Source: Parahoeflea alexandrii
GTDB lineage: Bacteria > Pseudomonadota > Alphaproteobacteria > Rhizobiales > Rhizobiaceae
NCBI RefSeq assembly: GCF_027214025.1
Contig: NZ_JAPWHB010000004.1
Location: 310,001-374,000 of the forward strand
Length of the DNA stretch: 64,000 nt
Direction of reading: 5' to 3'
Shown: piece after piece, positions 7,821-16,777 of the stretch
Layout of the letters: every line of letters begins with the position of its first letter
Numbering within the stretch: position 1 is the first letter of the stretch
Position numbers and translations under genes: made by a program
The notes under the pieces: model-generated
The model's input: the letters and a program-made list of their open reading frames with translations, nothing else
The model's database searches: none
Told to the model about the DNA's origin: nothing

Positions 7821-9062
7821 ATGAAGAAGAACGTCCTCATCATCGGCGCCGGCGGCGTCGCCCAGGTAGTCGCGCACAAATGCGCCCAGAACAATGACGT
7901 GCTCGGCGACATCAACATCGCCTCGCGCACCAAGGCGAAATGCGACGCCATCATCGCCTCGATCGGCGAAAAGAACGCCATGAAACAGCCGGGCGTGCTC
8001 GCCGGCCATGCGCTTGACGCCATGGACATCGAGGCCACCAAGGCGCTGATCAAGGCGACCAATTCCCAGATCGTCATCAATGTCGGCACCGCCTTCCTCA
8101 ACATGTCGGTGATGCGCGCCTGCCTCGACACGGGTGCGGCCTACATCGACACCGCCATCCACGAGGAACCCGGCAAGATCTGCGAGACCCCGCCCTGGTA
8201 CGGCAATTACGAGTGGAAGCGCGCCGATGAGGCCGCCGAGAAGGGCGTTACCGTCATCTTGGGCGCCGGCTTCGACCCGGGCGTCGTCAACGCCTATGCG
8301 GCGCTGGCCAAGAACGATTATTTCGACAAGGTCACCGATGTCGACATCGTCGACATCAACGCCGGCAGCCACGGCAAGTATTTCGCCACCAATTTCGACC
8401 CGGAAATCAACTTCCGCGAATTCACCGGCGTGGTCTATTCCTGGCAGAACGGTGCATGGCAGACCAACAAGATGTTCGAGATCGGCAAGACCTACGACCT
8501 GCCCGTCGTCGGCCCGTCAAAGGCCTATCTCTGCGGCCATGACGAGGTGCATTCGCTGGCCAAGAACATGGACGGCGCCGATGTGCGCTTCTGGATGGGC
8601 TTCGGCGACCACTACATCAACGTCTTCACCGTGCTCAAATCGATCGGCCTGCTGTCCGAGCAGCCGGTCAAGCTCGCCAATGGCGACGAAGTCGTGCCGC
8701 TCAAAGTGGTCAAGGCCTGCCTGCCCGACCCGGCCTCGCTGGCGCCCGAATATACCGGCAAGACCTGCATCGGCGATTTCGTCAAGGGTCAGAAGGACGG
8801 CAAGGACCGCGAGGTCTTCATCTATAACGTCGCCGACCACAAGGACGCCTACAACGAAGTCGGCTCGCAAGGCATTTCCTACACCGCCGGCGTGCCGCCG
8901 GTGGCAGCCGCCATGCTGGTCGCCAGCGGCGAATGGGATGTGAAGAAGATGGCCAATGTCGAGGAACTCGACCCCAGGCCGTTCCTCAACATCCTGAACC
9001 ACATCGGCCTGCCGACCCGCATCAGGGACGAGAACGGCGACCGCGCGCTGGACTTTTCCTGA
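7821..9062 (+). CDS. carboxynorspermidine/carboxyspermidine dehydrogenase (saccharopine dehydrogenase-like)
   Basis: A 413-residue NAD(P)H-dependent enzyme that reductively condenses aspartate semialdehyde with a diamine to give carboxy(nor)spermidine, the substrate of the preceding decarboxylase. The N-terminal Rossmann motif GAGGVAQVV lies at residues 9-17. The saccharopine-dehydrogenase fold follows, with the conserved ILGAGFDPGVVNAY segment near the middle. Length matches the family. A GGAG ribosome-binding site precedes the ATG (CAGGAGTTAGTCCCCATC). An intrinsic terminator follows at 9096-9130, closing the two-gene operon. Confidence 0.93.
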   Translation: MKKNVLIIGAGGVAQVVAHKCAQNNDVLGDINIASRTKAKCDAIIASIGEKNAMKQPGVLAGHALDAMDIEATKALIKATNSQIVINVGTAFLNMSVMRACLDTGAAYIDTAIHEEPGKICETPPWYGNYEWKRADEAAEKGVTVILGAGFDPGVVNAYAALAKNDYFDKVTDVDIVDINAGSHGKYFATNFDPEINFREFTGVVYSWQNGAWQTNKMFEIGKTYDLPVVGPSKAYLCGHDEVHSLAKNMDGADVRFWMGFGDHYINVFTVLKSIGLLSEQPVKLANGDEVVPLKVVKACLPDPASLAPEYTGKTCIGDFVKGQKDGKDREVFIYNVADHKDAYNEVGSQGISYTAGVPPVAAAMLVASGEWDVKKMANVEELDPRPFLNILNHIGLPTRIRDENGDRALDFS

Positions 9063-9095
9063 CAGCCCGAGGCTGAGCACTGACTCATGAACATC

Positions 9096-9130
9096 AAGCC
9101 CTCGCCGGTCAGCCCGGCGGGGGCTTTTTG
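9096..9130 (+). terminator. intrinsic terminator after polyamine operon
   Basis: The stem AAGCCCTCGCCGG-TCAG-CCCGGCGGGGGCTT is followed by TTTTT. It sits 34 nt after the dehydrogenase stop codon. Confidence 0.9.
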
Positions 9131-9140
9131 ATTAAGCCCG

Positions 9141-9701
9141 TTACCGCCTGTGCCGGTAGACCAGAACCTCCGGACCCGGGCGGTCAGGATCGATTTCCAG
9201 TACGGCGCCCAGCCGCTCGGCCAGTTTGCGCGAGCGGTGATTGTCGGGATCGATGTGGCTGACCAGCGTTTCGAGCCCGCGGACGTCGAAGGCCCAGCGA
9301 CGCATCGCGATAGCCGCCTCGAATGCATAGCCCCTGCCCTCGGCGCCCGGATAGACCATCCAGCCAAGCTCGTGTTCGGGAAACAGTGGCCCGTGATTGA
9401 TGCCGACCTGGCCAAGGCATTCGCCGGTCTCGCGGTCATCGATCATCAACGCGCCGCAGCCCAGGAGCGGCCATTGTGCGAGATCGTGGCAGAACAGCCC
9501 CCAGGCTTCCGCCATCGTGTGCGGCCCCTCCATGTGCACGGCGCGCTCGGACATCATCAGGCCCGCATAGGCGGGCCAGTCCTGCATGGTCTGCGCTCTC
9601 AGCCGCAGCCGTTCGGTCTCAAGTGTCGGGATCAAGAAGCTGGCCTCGCTGTTGTCCGGAAATTTTCCGGCATGACGGAATCGTTTCCGCATCGATAGCA
9701 T
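9141..9701 (-). CDS. GNAT family N-acetyltransferase (RimJ/RimL type)
   Basis: A 186-residue acetyl-CoA-dependent N-acyltransferase. The early LETERLRLRAQTMQDW segment is the usual opening of the RimJ/RimL-like group. The acetyl-CoA loop appears as PGAEGRGYAFEAA, and the conserved HIDPDNHRSRKLAERLGA block lies in the last third. Substrate is unknown; family members modify ribosomal proteins, antibiotics or metabolites. Two starts (9701 and 9692) are equally possible. It stands alone, convergent with the polyamine operon. Confidence 0.88.
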   Translation of the reverse strand: MLSMRKRFRHAGKFPDNSEASFLIPTLETERLRLRAQTMQDWPAYAGLMMSERAVHMEGPHTMAEAWGLFCHDLAQWPLLGCGALMIDDRETGECLGQVGINHGPLFPEHELGWMVYPGAEGRGYAFEAAIAMRRWAFDVRGLETLVSHIDPDNHRSRKLAERLGAVLEIDPDRPGPEVLVYRHRR

Positions 9702-9820
9702 GGAATGCTATGATGAAAGCCTGTAGAGAACGCGGGGCGCCGCAATGTGAGGCACTTGAAGCGCTACAGGTGATATCCGCATTCGAGTTTCGGGACCCGT
9801 GAGCATGAAAGCCATTCTTG

Positions 9821-10894
9821 ATGACGCGTGACTTCTCGTCGCTTGCCCCCGCCGGCAAGGGCGAGAGCCCGACGCAACAGGTCACGCTGCTCAAAAGCCT
9901 CGGCTGGCAGAATTTCTTTGCCCAGCAGATCAGCATTGAGGAGATGGCCGCCACACCTCCCGTCCGGGTCACCGAAGTGCATCGCAGCGGATTGCGCGTG
10001 CTCGGAGACGGCATCGACATGATGGTCCCACCCCGCGCCGACGCCACCGTCGGCGACTGGCTGCTGCTCGACCGCACCCTGCCGAGCGCCAGCCGCTTGC
10101 TCGAACGCAAGAGCCTGATCAAGCGCCGCGCCGCCGGCCATGACCGCTCCGTCCAGCTGATCGCCGCCAACATCGACACCGCCTTCATCGTCACCTCCTG
10201 CAATCTCGATTTCAACGTCGCCCGGCTGGAACGCTACATCGCACTTGCCTTCGATGCCGGGGTGACGCCGGTGATCCTGCTGACCAAGCCCGATCTCTGT
10301 GATGATCCGGCCCCCTATGTCGCTGACGCCGAGGCGATTTCCACTGACGTCGCGGTGCTGACGCTCAACGCCAAGAGCGACGAACCGGCATCGAAGCTGG
10401 CACCCTGGTGCAAGCCCGGCCAGACCATCGCCTTTCTCGGCTCCTCCGGTGTTGGCAAGTCAACGCTTACCAATTCGCTGTCGGTCAGCGAAGTCGCCGC
10501 CACGCAGGCGATCCGCGAGGACGATGCCAAGGGCCGCCACACCACCTCGCACCGCCAGCTCCACATCCTGCCCAACGGCTGCGCCGTGCTCGACACGCCG
10601 GGCGTGCGCGAACTGCAGCTGACAGATGCGGAAGAAGGCGTCGCGGAGGTCTTCTCCGATCTCGATGCGCTGTCGCTCGAATGCCGCTTCTCGGATTGCA
10701 AACACACGACCGAGCCCGGATGCGCGGTTCTGGCGGCGCTCGAGCGCGGCGACATCGACGCCGCCCGGCTGGGACGCTGGCGCAAGCTGGTTGCCGAAGA
10801 CCAGCACAACACCGCAAGCCTCGCCCAGCGCCGCTCGAAGGACAAGGCCTTCGGCAAGATGGTCAAGCAGGCCAAGAAGCTCAAATCGAAGTAA
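9821..10894 (+). CDS. rsgA: ribosome small-subunit biogenesis GTPase RsgA
   Basis: A 357-residue circularly permuted GTPase that helps mature the 30S subunit. An OB-fold N-terminus is followed by motifs in the permuted order G4 (TKPD, about residue 154), G1 (GSSGVGKST, about 207) and G3 (DTPG, about 258). The zinc-binding C-terminal part contains ECRFSDCKHTTEPGC. The basic Lys-rich tail fits rRNA binding. ATG 9821 is used; a TTG directly before it is an alternative, and no clear Shine-Dalgarno is seen. It is convergent with clpP and shares the hairpin at 10910-10935. Confidence 0.94.
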   Translation: MTRDFSSLAPAGKGESPTQQVTLLKSLGWQNFFAQQISIEEMAATPPVRVTEVHRSGLRVLGDGIDMMVPPRADATVGDWLLLDRTLPSASRLLERKSLIKRRAAGHDRSVQLIAANIDTAFIVTSCNLDFNVARLERYIALAFDAGVTPVILLTKPDLCDDPAPYVADAEAISTDVAVLTLNAKSDEPASKLAPWCKPGQTIAFLGSSGVGKSTLTNSLSVSEVAATQAIREDDAKGRHTTSHRQLHILPNGCAVLDTPGVRELQLTDAEEGVAEVFSDLDALSLECRFSDCKHTTEPGCAVLAALERGDIDAARLGRWRKLVAEDQHNTASLAQRRSKDKAFGKMVKQAKKLKSK

Positions 10895-10905
10895 CCCGGT
10901 CAAGC

Positions 10906-10935
10906 AAAAGCCCCGCCGGCTTGCGCTGGCGGGGC
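10906..10935 (-). terminator. terminator between rsgA and clpP
   Basis: Stem GCCCCGCC / GGCGGGGC (10910-10935) with a ten-base loop. On the minus strand it is followed by TTTT, so it serves clpP best; the hairpin could also slow transcription coming from rsgA. Confidence 0.75.
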
Positions 10936-10961
10936 CTGATAGGTCAGTCGGCGGACTCGGT

Positions 10962-11540
10962 TCAGATTTCGCTCTGATTGGTGATGATCTTGCCCACCAG
11001 GCCGTAGTCCTTGGCCTCTTCGGCCGACAGCCAGTAATCGCGGTCGGTGTCGGCGGCGATCTTCTCGATCTTCTGGCCGGTGGCCTTGGCGAAGATCCTG
11101 TTCAGCCGCTCGTTCATCTTGATGATCTCGCGCGCCTGGATCTCGATGTCGGAGACCATGCCGCGGGTGCCGCCGGACGGTTGATGCAGCAGGAAGCGGG
11201 TGTTGGGCAGGCACAGCCGCTGCTCCTTCGGCACCGAGACATAGATCAGCGCGCCAGCGGAGGCAACCCAGCCGGTGCCGATGATCCAGACCTTGGGCTT
11301 GATGAAGCCGATCATGTCATGGATCGAATCGCCCGATTCGACATGGCCGCCCGGTGAATTGACGAAGATGCGGATGTCGTCGTCGCTGGCCGCGGCAAGG
11401 GCTGCAAGCTGGGCGCAGACCTTGTGCGCCAGTTCCTGGGTGATGCCGCCGTAGATAAAGATCGAGCGCGATTTGAACAGGTTTGCTTCCGCTTCCTTGC
11501 CCAGGGGCAGTTCAGTCGTCTTTTCTTCTTCGTCGCTCAT
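10962..11540 (-). CDS. clpP: ATP-dependent Clp protease proteolytic subunit
   Basis: A 192-residue serine protease of the ClpP family. Catalytic residues are visible: Ser94 in GWVASAGAL, His119 in FLLHQPSGG and Asp168 in DTDRDYW. The INSPGG-type oxyanion segment is [14 protein letters not shown] 11540 (MSDEEEK) is the family-like start; an upstream in-frame start would add eight unlikely residues. The serine motif differs from the classic QAASMGA, so this is probably one of the additional ClpP paralogues of alphaproteobacteria. No clpX or clpA is adjacent. An intrinsic terminator follows. Confidence 0.93.
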   Translation of the reverse strand: MSDEEEKTTELPLGKEAEANLFKSRSIFIYGGITQELAHKVCAQLAALAAASDDDIRIFVNSPGGHVESGDSIHDMIGFIKPKVWIIGTGWVASAGALIYVSVPKEQRLCLPNTRFLLHQPSGGTRGMVSDIEIQAREIIKMNERLNRIFAKATGQKIEKIAADTDRDYWLSAEEAKDYGLVGKIITNQSEI

Positions 11541-11630
11541 AAGGCAGTCTCCGTGTGTTTGCATGTCTCGCAGATAGTACGAACCGGCGTGCGAAACAAT
11601 GGCTGTACGGCGAATGGGTTGCCAACATGC

Positions 11631-11661
11631 AAACGGCGCCGCAAAAAATGCAGCGCCGTTT
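11631..11661. repeat. hairpin between clpP and the helicase gene
   Basis: AAACGGCGC and GCGCCGTTT form a perfect 9-bp stem around a 13-base A-rich loop. It could be the terminator of the helicase gene on the minus strand, but no strong T-run follows. Confidence 0.5.
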
Positions 11662-11723
11662 GGCTATCCCTATGCAATTGCCGATCCGGGATCAGCGCTG
11701 TTCAAACCTCAGGCGAACGCCTG

Positions 11724-13175
11724 TCAGCCGCGGGCAACGGCCTTGTCGCCGGCCTGCTCCGGCCGCGGACGGCGGTCGCTGCGGCGGCGGCGCGACTTGG
11801 CTGCCGGCTGGTCGCCATTCTGATTGGCGGCGGCTGCCGGGTGATGCCGGTTTGCGCCGGGCTTGCCGGCCTGCTGGCCATTGGCTGCACGACCCTGGCC
11901 TTGCGGCTTTCCGCCCTGGCCCTGACGCTGGTCAGGCCTGCGGCCCTGGCCCTGCGGCTTGGCGCCTTGCGGGCGCTGACCCTGGCGCGGACGCTGGGTC
12001 TTGTTGAGCGGCGCGAAATCGCCATCCGGATCGGCAAGCGCGTCGACATAGGTGCCTTCCGGCGCCTTTTCGACCGGGATTTCGGTCTTCAGCATCTTTT
12101 CGATATCGCGCAGCAGCGAGCGTTCGTCCGGTGCGCAGAAGGTCACGGCGGTGCCTTCGGCGCCGGCGCGCGCGGTACGGCCGATGCGGTGGACATAGAC
12201 TTCCGGCACGTTCGGCAGTTCGTAATTGACCACGAGCGTCACGCCCGGCACGTCGATGCCGCGGGCGGCGATATCGGTGGCGATCAGCACCGGCACGGTG
12301 CCGGCGCGGAAGCCGGCAAGGGCGCGTTCGCGCTGGCCCTGCGACTTGTTGCCGTGAATGGCGGCGGCGTTGATGCCGTCTGTTTCAAGCCGCTTGACGG
12401 CCTTGTCGGCGCCGCGCTTGGTGCGGGTGAACACGATCACGCGTTCGCCCTTGCGGGCCCGGATAAGGCCGGCCAGCGCGCCCATCTTGGCGGGCGTCTG
12501 CATGTGCATGACCGAATGATCGACGCGGTCGGCGGTCTTCTTGGCCGGAATCACCGAAACTTCCGTCGGATTCTTCAGGTGACGCGAGGAGAGCTCGCGG
12601 ATTTCCTTGGGCATGGTCGCCGAGAACAGCAACGTCTGGCGGTTCTGCGGGGTCATCGCCAGAATGCGCTTGATTGCCGGCATGAAGCCGATGTCGAGCA
12701 TCTGGTCGGCCTCGTCGAGCACGACGACTTCGATCTCGTTCAATGACACGGCGCGCTGCTCGATCAGGTCCATCAGGCGGCCCGGGGTGGCGATCAGGAT
12801 ATCGATCCCGCCGGCCAGGGCCTTGATCTGCGGGCGGATCGACACGCCGCCGACCACCACGGTCGAGGTCAGGTGCAGCTTGCGGCCGTAATCCTTGACG
12901 CTCTTGGCGATCTGGGCGGAGAGTTCGCGGGTTGGCGAAAGGATCAGCGCGCGGACTTTCTTCGGCGCGGCTTTCTTGCCGGGCGCCAGGCGGTGCAGGA
13001 TCGGCAGCGAGAACGCCGCGGTCTTGCCGGTGCCGGTCTGCGCCAGCCCGATGACGTCGCGGCCTTCGAGAACAAGCGGAATCGCCTGAACCTGGATCGG
13101 CGTCGGGGTGGTCAGATGCAGACCGTCAAGCGTGTCGAGAAGGGCCTTGGACAGGCCGAGTTCGGAAAACAACAT
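11724..13175 (-). CDS. DEAD-box ATP-dependent RNA helicase (RhlE-like)
   Basis: A 483-residue RNA helicase. The Q motif (PTPIQ) lies near residues 24-28, Walker A AQTGTGKT at 45-52, then motif II (VLDEADQMLD), motif III (FSATMP), IATDIAARGIDVPGV and the arginine-finger motif HRIGRTARAG. The last ~90 residues are a low-complexity Gln/Gly/Arg/Pro tail rich in QGQ and RRP repeats, typical of RhlE-type helicases that bind RNA through the tail. ATG 13175 (MLFSELGLS) is chosen because the Q-motif region then starts at the family position; the longer open frame is non-homologous. Likely roles are ribosome assembly, RNA turnover or cold response. Confidence 0.93.
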   Translation of the reverse strand: MLFSELGLSKALLDTLDGLHLTTPTPIQVQAIPLVLEGRDVIGLAQTGTGKTAAFSLPILHRLAPGKKAAPKKVRALILSPTRELSAQIAKSVKDYGRKLHLTSTVVVGGVSIRPQIKALAGGIDILIATPGRLMDLIEQRAVSLNEIEVVVLDEADQMLDIGFMPAIKRILAMTPQNRQTLLFSATMPKEIRELSSRHLKNPTEVSVIPAKKTADRVDHSVMHMQTPAKMGALAGLIRARKGERVIVFTRTKRGADKAVKRLETDGINAAAIHGNKSQGQRERALAGFRAGTVPVLIATDIAARGIDVPGVTLVVNYELPNVPEVYVHRIGRTARAGAEGTAVTFCAPDERSLLRDIEKMLKTEIPVEKAPEGTYVDALADPDGDFAPLNKTQRPRQGQRPQGAKPQGQGRRPDQRQGQGGKPQGQGRAANGQQAGKPGANRHHPAAAANQNGDQPAAKSRRRRSDRRPRPEQAGDKAVARG

Positions 13176-13483
13176 GGTATAACTTTCAGATTTTGGGCAA
13201 TACGTCGGGGAGCGCCTGTGCGCTGCCATTCGCGGACCATGCCCGATCACAAATATCCCGCCGGCTACGGACAAACCGCAATCGGAGGAGTTCGGGTTGG
13301 GCGCATCGCCGCTGGCCGACGCGAAAATTTCAAGGTGGACGTTAGGGGAAGTCAGAACACGCTCATCGCGAGGGAGGCGTGCAGCGGCCGAATGGGCCCC
13401 TATCCAGTTGCCCCCTTAGGCCTGACAATTGCGGCCATGTCAAGGCGCATCCACTCAATTCCGCTGCGGTGCGGCAAACAGGC
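13176..13483. other. intergenic region, no feature recognised
   Basis: 308 bases between the helicase start and the EamA transporter stop, both minus-strand genes. It should hold the helicase promoter and 5' leader. I see no convincing gene, repeat or terminator in it. Confidence 0.5.
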
Positions 13484-14434
13484 TTAACGCAATCCGTCCT
13501 CTTCGCCCCCGGCCTCGCCCTCGATGGCGGCATTGGCGGCGATGCTGCGGATCGACCTGCTCGGCGTCAGCGCGATCGCCGAAATGACGATGGCGCAGGC
13601 GATCCACTGGGCGACGCCGACCGGTTCGGCGAAGGCAAACCAGCCGACCAGGAACATCGTCGGCAGTTCGATGCTCCCAGCGATCGCCGTCCGCGCGGTG
13701 CCGATCACCGGCGCCGCCACCGTGTAGAGCAGTTGCGGGATCAGCGCCGAGCCGAGCGCGATGCCAGCCACCAGCCCCCAGCCCGATGCGCTCACAGGAA
13801 ACACCGCCGCGGCGGGCGTCGCCAGCATCAGCGGCATGAGCCCCAGCACCGAGCCGAGACTGACGCAGGCGAGACGCGCCAGCGGATTGAGCACGGTCAG
13901 TTTGTGCACCAGCACATTGATGCCGAAGCCGAACCCCAGCGGTGCCGCCAGCGACAGGACGAGCGCCGGAAGCTGATCGGCGGTGACGGTGGCGGGAGAT
14001 GTGGCGAGCGCCGCCGCCGCGACGATCATCAACGAGGCCAGGATGGCGCGGCGGCCGGGCACGTCGCCGAACACCAGCCAGGCGATCAGCAGCGTGAACA
14101 CGGGATAGGTCATGTAAAGAACGCCGGCCGTCGACACCGGCACGATTTCCACGGCGCGGACATAACCGACCCAGCCAACGCCCATGGCGATGCCGGCGAT
14201 CAGGCCCCATGCAAGCGCAGTCCACCTGGCCCGCGCCCGCCACACGAATGGCAGCAGCACGGTTGCCGCAATGGCGTAGCGGAAAAAGGCAATCGCGTGC
14301 GGCGCCATGCCCTCGGCGGTCAGCGAACGGGCGAAATAGGGCACGAGCCCGAAGCCGACCGACGCAAGGATGATCCCGACGGTCGCAAGCCCCGGACCGA
14401 TGTGATGCGGATGGTCGGCGTGTTCGATGCTCAT
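13484..14434 (-). CDS. EamA/DMT family transporter
   Basis: A 316-residue inner-membrane protein of the drug/metabolite transporter superfamily. About ten hydrophobic segments form two EamA repeats (roughly residues 15-145 and 160-295), each ending with the family-typical Pro/Gly-rich helix (for example STAGVLYMTYPVFTLLIAW in the first). The N-terminus is His-rich and cytoplasmic. The C-terminus is acidic and short. Substrate is unknown; homologues export amino acids, sugars or drugs. It is transcribed alone and divergently from the B12 riboswitch unit. Confidence 0.88.
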   Translation of the reverse strand: MSIEHADHPHHIGPGLATVGIILASVGFGLVPYFARSLTAEGMAPHAIAFFRYAIAATVLLPFVWRARARWTALAWGLIAGIAMGVGWVGYVRAVEIVPVSTAGVLYMTYPVFTLLIAWLVFGDVPGRRAILASLMIVAAAALATSPATVTADQLPALVLSLAAPLGFGFGINVLVHKLTVLNPLARLACVSLGSVLGLMPLMLATPAAAVFPVSASGWGLVAGIALGSALIPQLLYTVAAPVIGTARTAIAGSIELPTMFLVGWFAFAEPVGVAQWIACAIVISAIALTPSRSIRSIAANAAIEGEAGGEEDGLR

Positions 14435-14566
14435 CGCCGGTGAGTATCAGCCTGGCCTCGCATCGGCAATCAGTTGCTGCGGCAGCCAACGGGGAAACAA
14501 CAGGATACGGCGCACCGTGTCGCAAAATCCGATTGCGGTTTGCCGATCCCGGACGTAACCTCGCCA

Positions 14567-14764
14567 TGTTCGGGTTCCGTGAAGGCCAAGCCTTCGGGAT
14601 GAAAAGGGAACACGGTAGGGACGACCCGCAAAGGGGCCCGATCCGTGGCTGCCCTCGCAACTGTGAGCGTGAGCCGCATCCACAATGCCACTGGGGAACT
14701 GGGAAACCATGAAACCGGGAAGGCGGATGCCGGCGATGAAGCGCGAGCCAGGAGACCTGCCCGG
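14567..14764 (+). ncRNA. cobalamin riboswitch
   Basis: A canonical B12-element of about 200 nt. In order it contains GGTTCCGTGAAG with a paired GAAAAGGGAACACGG, the GACGACCCGCAAAGGGG segment, the conserved GGCTGCCCTCGCAACTGTGAGC core, CCACTGGG, the GGGAAGGCGGATG block and the closing GCGCGAGCCAGGAGACCTGCC. The aptamer ends 72 nt before the CbiM-like gene, so binding of adenosylcobalamin should turn that gene off. Confidence 0.95.
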
Positions 14765-14836
14765 ACATGAGTGGAAACCGTGAACAACGGCTTCCGGGTT
14801 CAACCTTCGCACGAAGGGTGCGGAAAGGAATACAAC

Positions 14837-15523
14837 ATGCATATCGAACCAGGCGTCGTCGACGGCGCAAAACTTGCCTTGAGCTATGCCACCGCGGCCG
14901 CTGCCGGCGGACTTCTCCTGAAAATGTCATGGGACACGATCCGCAACGATGGCGGCGTCGCGGCACTGGCCATGCGCTCGGTAGCCACCACGCTTCTGGT
15001 GTTTTCCTTCTTCGAAATCTTCCCGCATCACGCCGTTGGCGTCTCTGAAGTCCATCTCATCCTCGGTTCGACGCTCTATCTGATGTTCGGCGCAGGACCG
15101 GCGGCCATCGGGCTGGCGCTGGGGCTCCTGGTCCAGGGCCTGTTCTTCGCACCCTTCGACCTGCCGCAATACGGCATGAACGTCACCACCCTGCTGGTGC
15201 CGCTCTACGCCATGTCGCTGATTGCCCGTCGCATCATTCCGGCAGGCACGGCCTACAAGGACGTGAGCTACAAGCAGGCGCTGGCGCTGTCGACCAGCTA
15301 CCAGGGCGGCATCGTCATGTGGGTCGGTTTCTGGGCGCTTTACGGTCACGGCTTCGGCGCCGAGAACCTGTCGCAGATCGCCGCCTTCGGCGCCGCCTAC
15401 ATGCTGGTGATCATCGTCGAGCCGATCGCCGACCTCGCCGTTCTCGCCATTGCCAAGAACGTGTCCGGCACCATTGGCAACCCGATGTTCAACGGCCGGC
15501 TGCACCGCCCGGCTGCCGCCTGA
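14837..15523 (+). CDS. CbiM-like cobalt transport permease (ECF-type substrate component)
   Basis: A 228-residue integral membrane protein with about six hydrophobic segments. The N-terminus MHIEPGVVDG resembles the CbiM start, where the N-terminal Met and His2 bind Co(II). The motif GSTLYLMFGAGPAAIGLALG also fits CbiM. ATG 14837 follows AAAGGAA by 6 nt. It lies directly behind a cobalamin riboswitch, consistent with cobalt uptake for B12 synthesis. No cbiN, cbiQ or cbiO partner is present in this window, so it is solitary here and either uses distant partners or works alone. A strong terminator follows. Confidence 0.88.
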   Translation: MHIEPGVVDGAKLALSYATAAAAGGLLLKMSWDTIRNDGGVAALAMRSVATTLLVFSFFEIFPHHAVGVSEVHLILGSTLYLMFGAGPAAIGLALGLLVQGLFFAPFDLPQYGMNVTTLLVPLYAMSLIARRIIPAGTAYKDVSYKQALALSTSYQGGIVMWVGFWALYGHGFGAENLSQIAAFGAAYMLVIIVEPIADLAVLAIAKNVSGTIGNPMFNGRLHRPAAA

Positions 15524-15552
15524 TCCAGGCCTTCGGCATCTCAAGTCATCAC

Positions 15553-15584
15553 GCCGCGCGGGAGCACCTCCCGCGCGGCTTTTT
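15553..15584 (+). terminator. intrinsic terminator after CbiM-like gene
   Basis: Perfect 12-bp stem GCCGCGCGGGAG / CTCCCGCGCGGC with a CAC loop and a following T-run. It lies 30 nt after the stop codon. Confidence 0.93.
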
Positions 15585-15670
15585 CATGCCAATGGCCCTG
15601 CAATTCGCTTGGAGAATCAGGTGTGCTGCCTCTACCCTGACCGGCGCCAGGGACAACGGGAAAATCTGAC

Positions 15671-16645
15671 ATGAACATCGAGATGATCCGCGCGGCGCGC
15701 GACCGGCTGGAAGGTCATGTCCGCCGCACGCCTTTGCTCAATTCCCCGTTTCTCGACGAAATTGCCGGACGGCGGGTCTGGGTCAAGCCTGAATGCCTGC
15801 AGCACACCGGCAGTTTCAAGTTCCGCGGCGGCTGGTCGGCGGTCTCGGCCATGACGCCGGAAGACCGGGCCCGCGGCGTCATCGCCTTTTCAAGCGGCAA
15901 CCACGGACAGGGCGTGGCTTTCGCGGCCGCCCGGCATGGTGCTCCGGCGGTCATCGTCATGCCGTCGGATGCGCCCAAGCTGAAGATCGACAACACCAGG
16001 GCTCTTGGCGCCGAAGTGGTTCTCTACGACCGGGCGACGGAAGACCGCAACGCGATCACCGCACGGCTGGCCGACGAACGCGGGCTGACCCTGATCAAGC
16101 CGTTCGACGAGCCGCTGGTCATCGCCGGCCAGGGAACCTGCGGACTGGAGATCGCCGAACAGGCAGCGGAACAAGGCATTGCCGAAGCCGATGTCCTGGT
16201 CTGCTGCGGTGGCGGCGGCTTCGCCTCCGGCATGGCGCTGGCGCTGGAAGCCGAAGCCCCCGGGCTGCGCGTGCGGCCGGCAGAGCCTGAAGGCTTCGAC
16301 GACATGGCCCGCAGCCTGCGCTCGGGCACGATCGAACGCAACGCGCGCCTGTCGGGTTCGATCTGCGACGCGATCCTGACGCCGCAACCCGGCGAACTCA
16401 CCTTTCCGATCCTCGCCCGTCTTGCCGGCGCAGGACTGGTGGTGACCGAAGCCGAAGTCCTCAACGCCATAGCCCTTGCCTTCACCCGGCTCAAGATCGT
16501 CGCCGAGCCGGGAGGCGTGGTTGCCCTGGCGGCTGCATTGTTTCATGGCGACGAGATCGAAGGCGAGGACGTGATCGTCACGGTCTCCGGCGGCAATGTC
16601 GACGCCGGTGTGTTCTGCATGGCGCTGGAGCGGTTCGCCGGCTAA
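15671..16645 (+). CDS. threonine/serine dehydratase-like PLP enzyme
   Basis: A 324-residue fold-II PLP enzyme. The Schiff-base lysine lies in GSFKFRGGW (near residue 49). SSGNHGQGVAFAA and the glycine-rich phosphate loop CCGGGGFASG complete the cofactor site. Its length matches the catalytic domain only; there is no C-terminal ACT-like regulatory domain, as in catabolic threonine dehydratase and serine racemase-type enzymes. Likely reaction: threonine or serine to the 2-oxo acid plus ammonia. Alternatives such as hydroxyaspartate ammonia-lyase cannot be excluded. Monocistronic; a palindromic repeat starts at its stop codon. Confidence 0.87.
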   Translation: MNIEMIRAARDRLEGHVRRTPLLNSPFLDEIAGRRVWVKPECLQHTGSFKFRGGWSAVSAMTPEDRARGVIAFSSGNHGQGVAFAAARHGAPAVIVMPSDAPKLKIDNTRALGAEVVLYDRATEDRNAITARLADERGLTLIKPFDEPLVIAGQGTCGLEIAEQAAEQGIAEADVLVCCGGGGFASGMALALEAEAPGLRVRPAEPEGFDDMARSLRSGTIERNARLSGSICDAILTPQPGELTFPILARLAGAGLVVTEAEVLNAIALAFTRLKIVAEPGGVVALAAALFHGDEIEGEDVIVTVSGGNVDAGVFCMALERFAG

Positions 16646-16693
16646 TGCATGTCGCGCTCAATTGGATTCAATTGAGCGATAACGAACATGCAT
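16645..16693. repeat. double palindrome at the end of the dehydratase gene
   Basis: Outer arms ATGCATGT (16645-16652) and ACATGCAT (16686-16693) enclose a perfect inner stem CGCTCAATTG-GATT-CAATTGAGCG (16655-16678). The layout matches a repeat type I recall from many rhizobial intergenic regions. Confidence 0.75.
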
Positions 16694-16705
16694 CATGTCA
16701 AAGTG

Positions 16706-16749
16706 CTACAGCGTCCTTTGCGCATACAATTGGATGCGCGGCGCTGCAG
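16706..16749. repeat. dispersed palindromic repeat, copy 2
   Basis: Palindrome CTACAGCG..TTTGCGCATACAATTGGATGCGC..CGCTGCAG. It is nearly identical to the reverse complement of 1142-1187 and lies 12 nt after the double palindrome, so the two may be parts of one composite element. Confidence 0.75.
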
Positions 16750-16777
16750 CGGATCGGGCAAGCGGGCCGCGCGTGCC

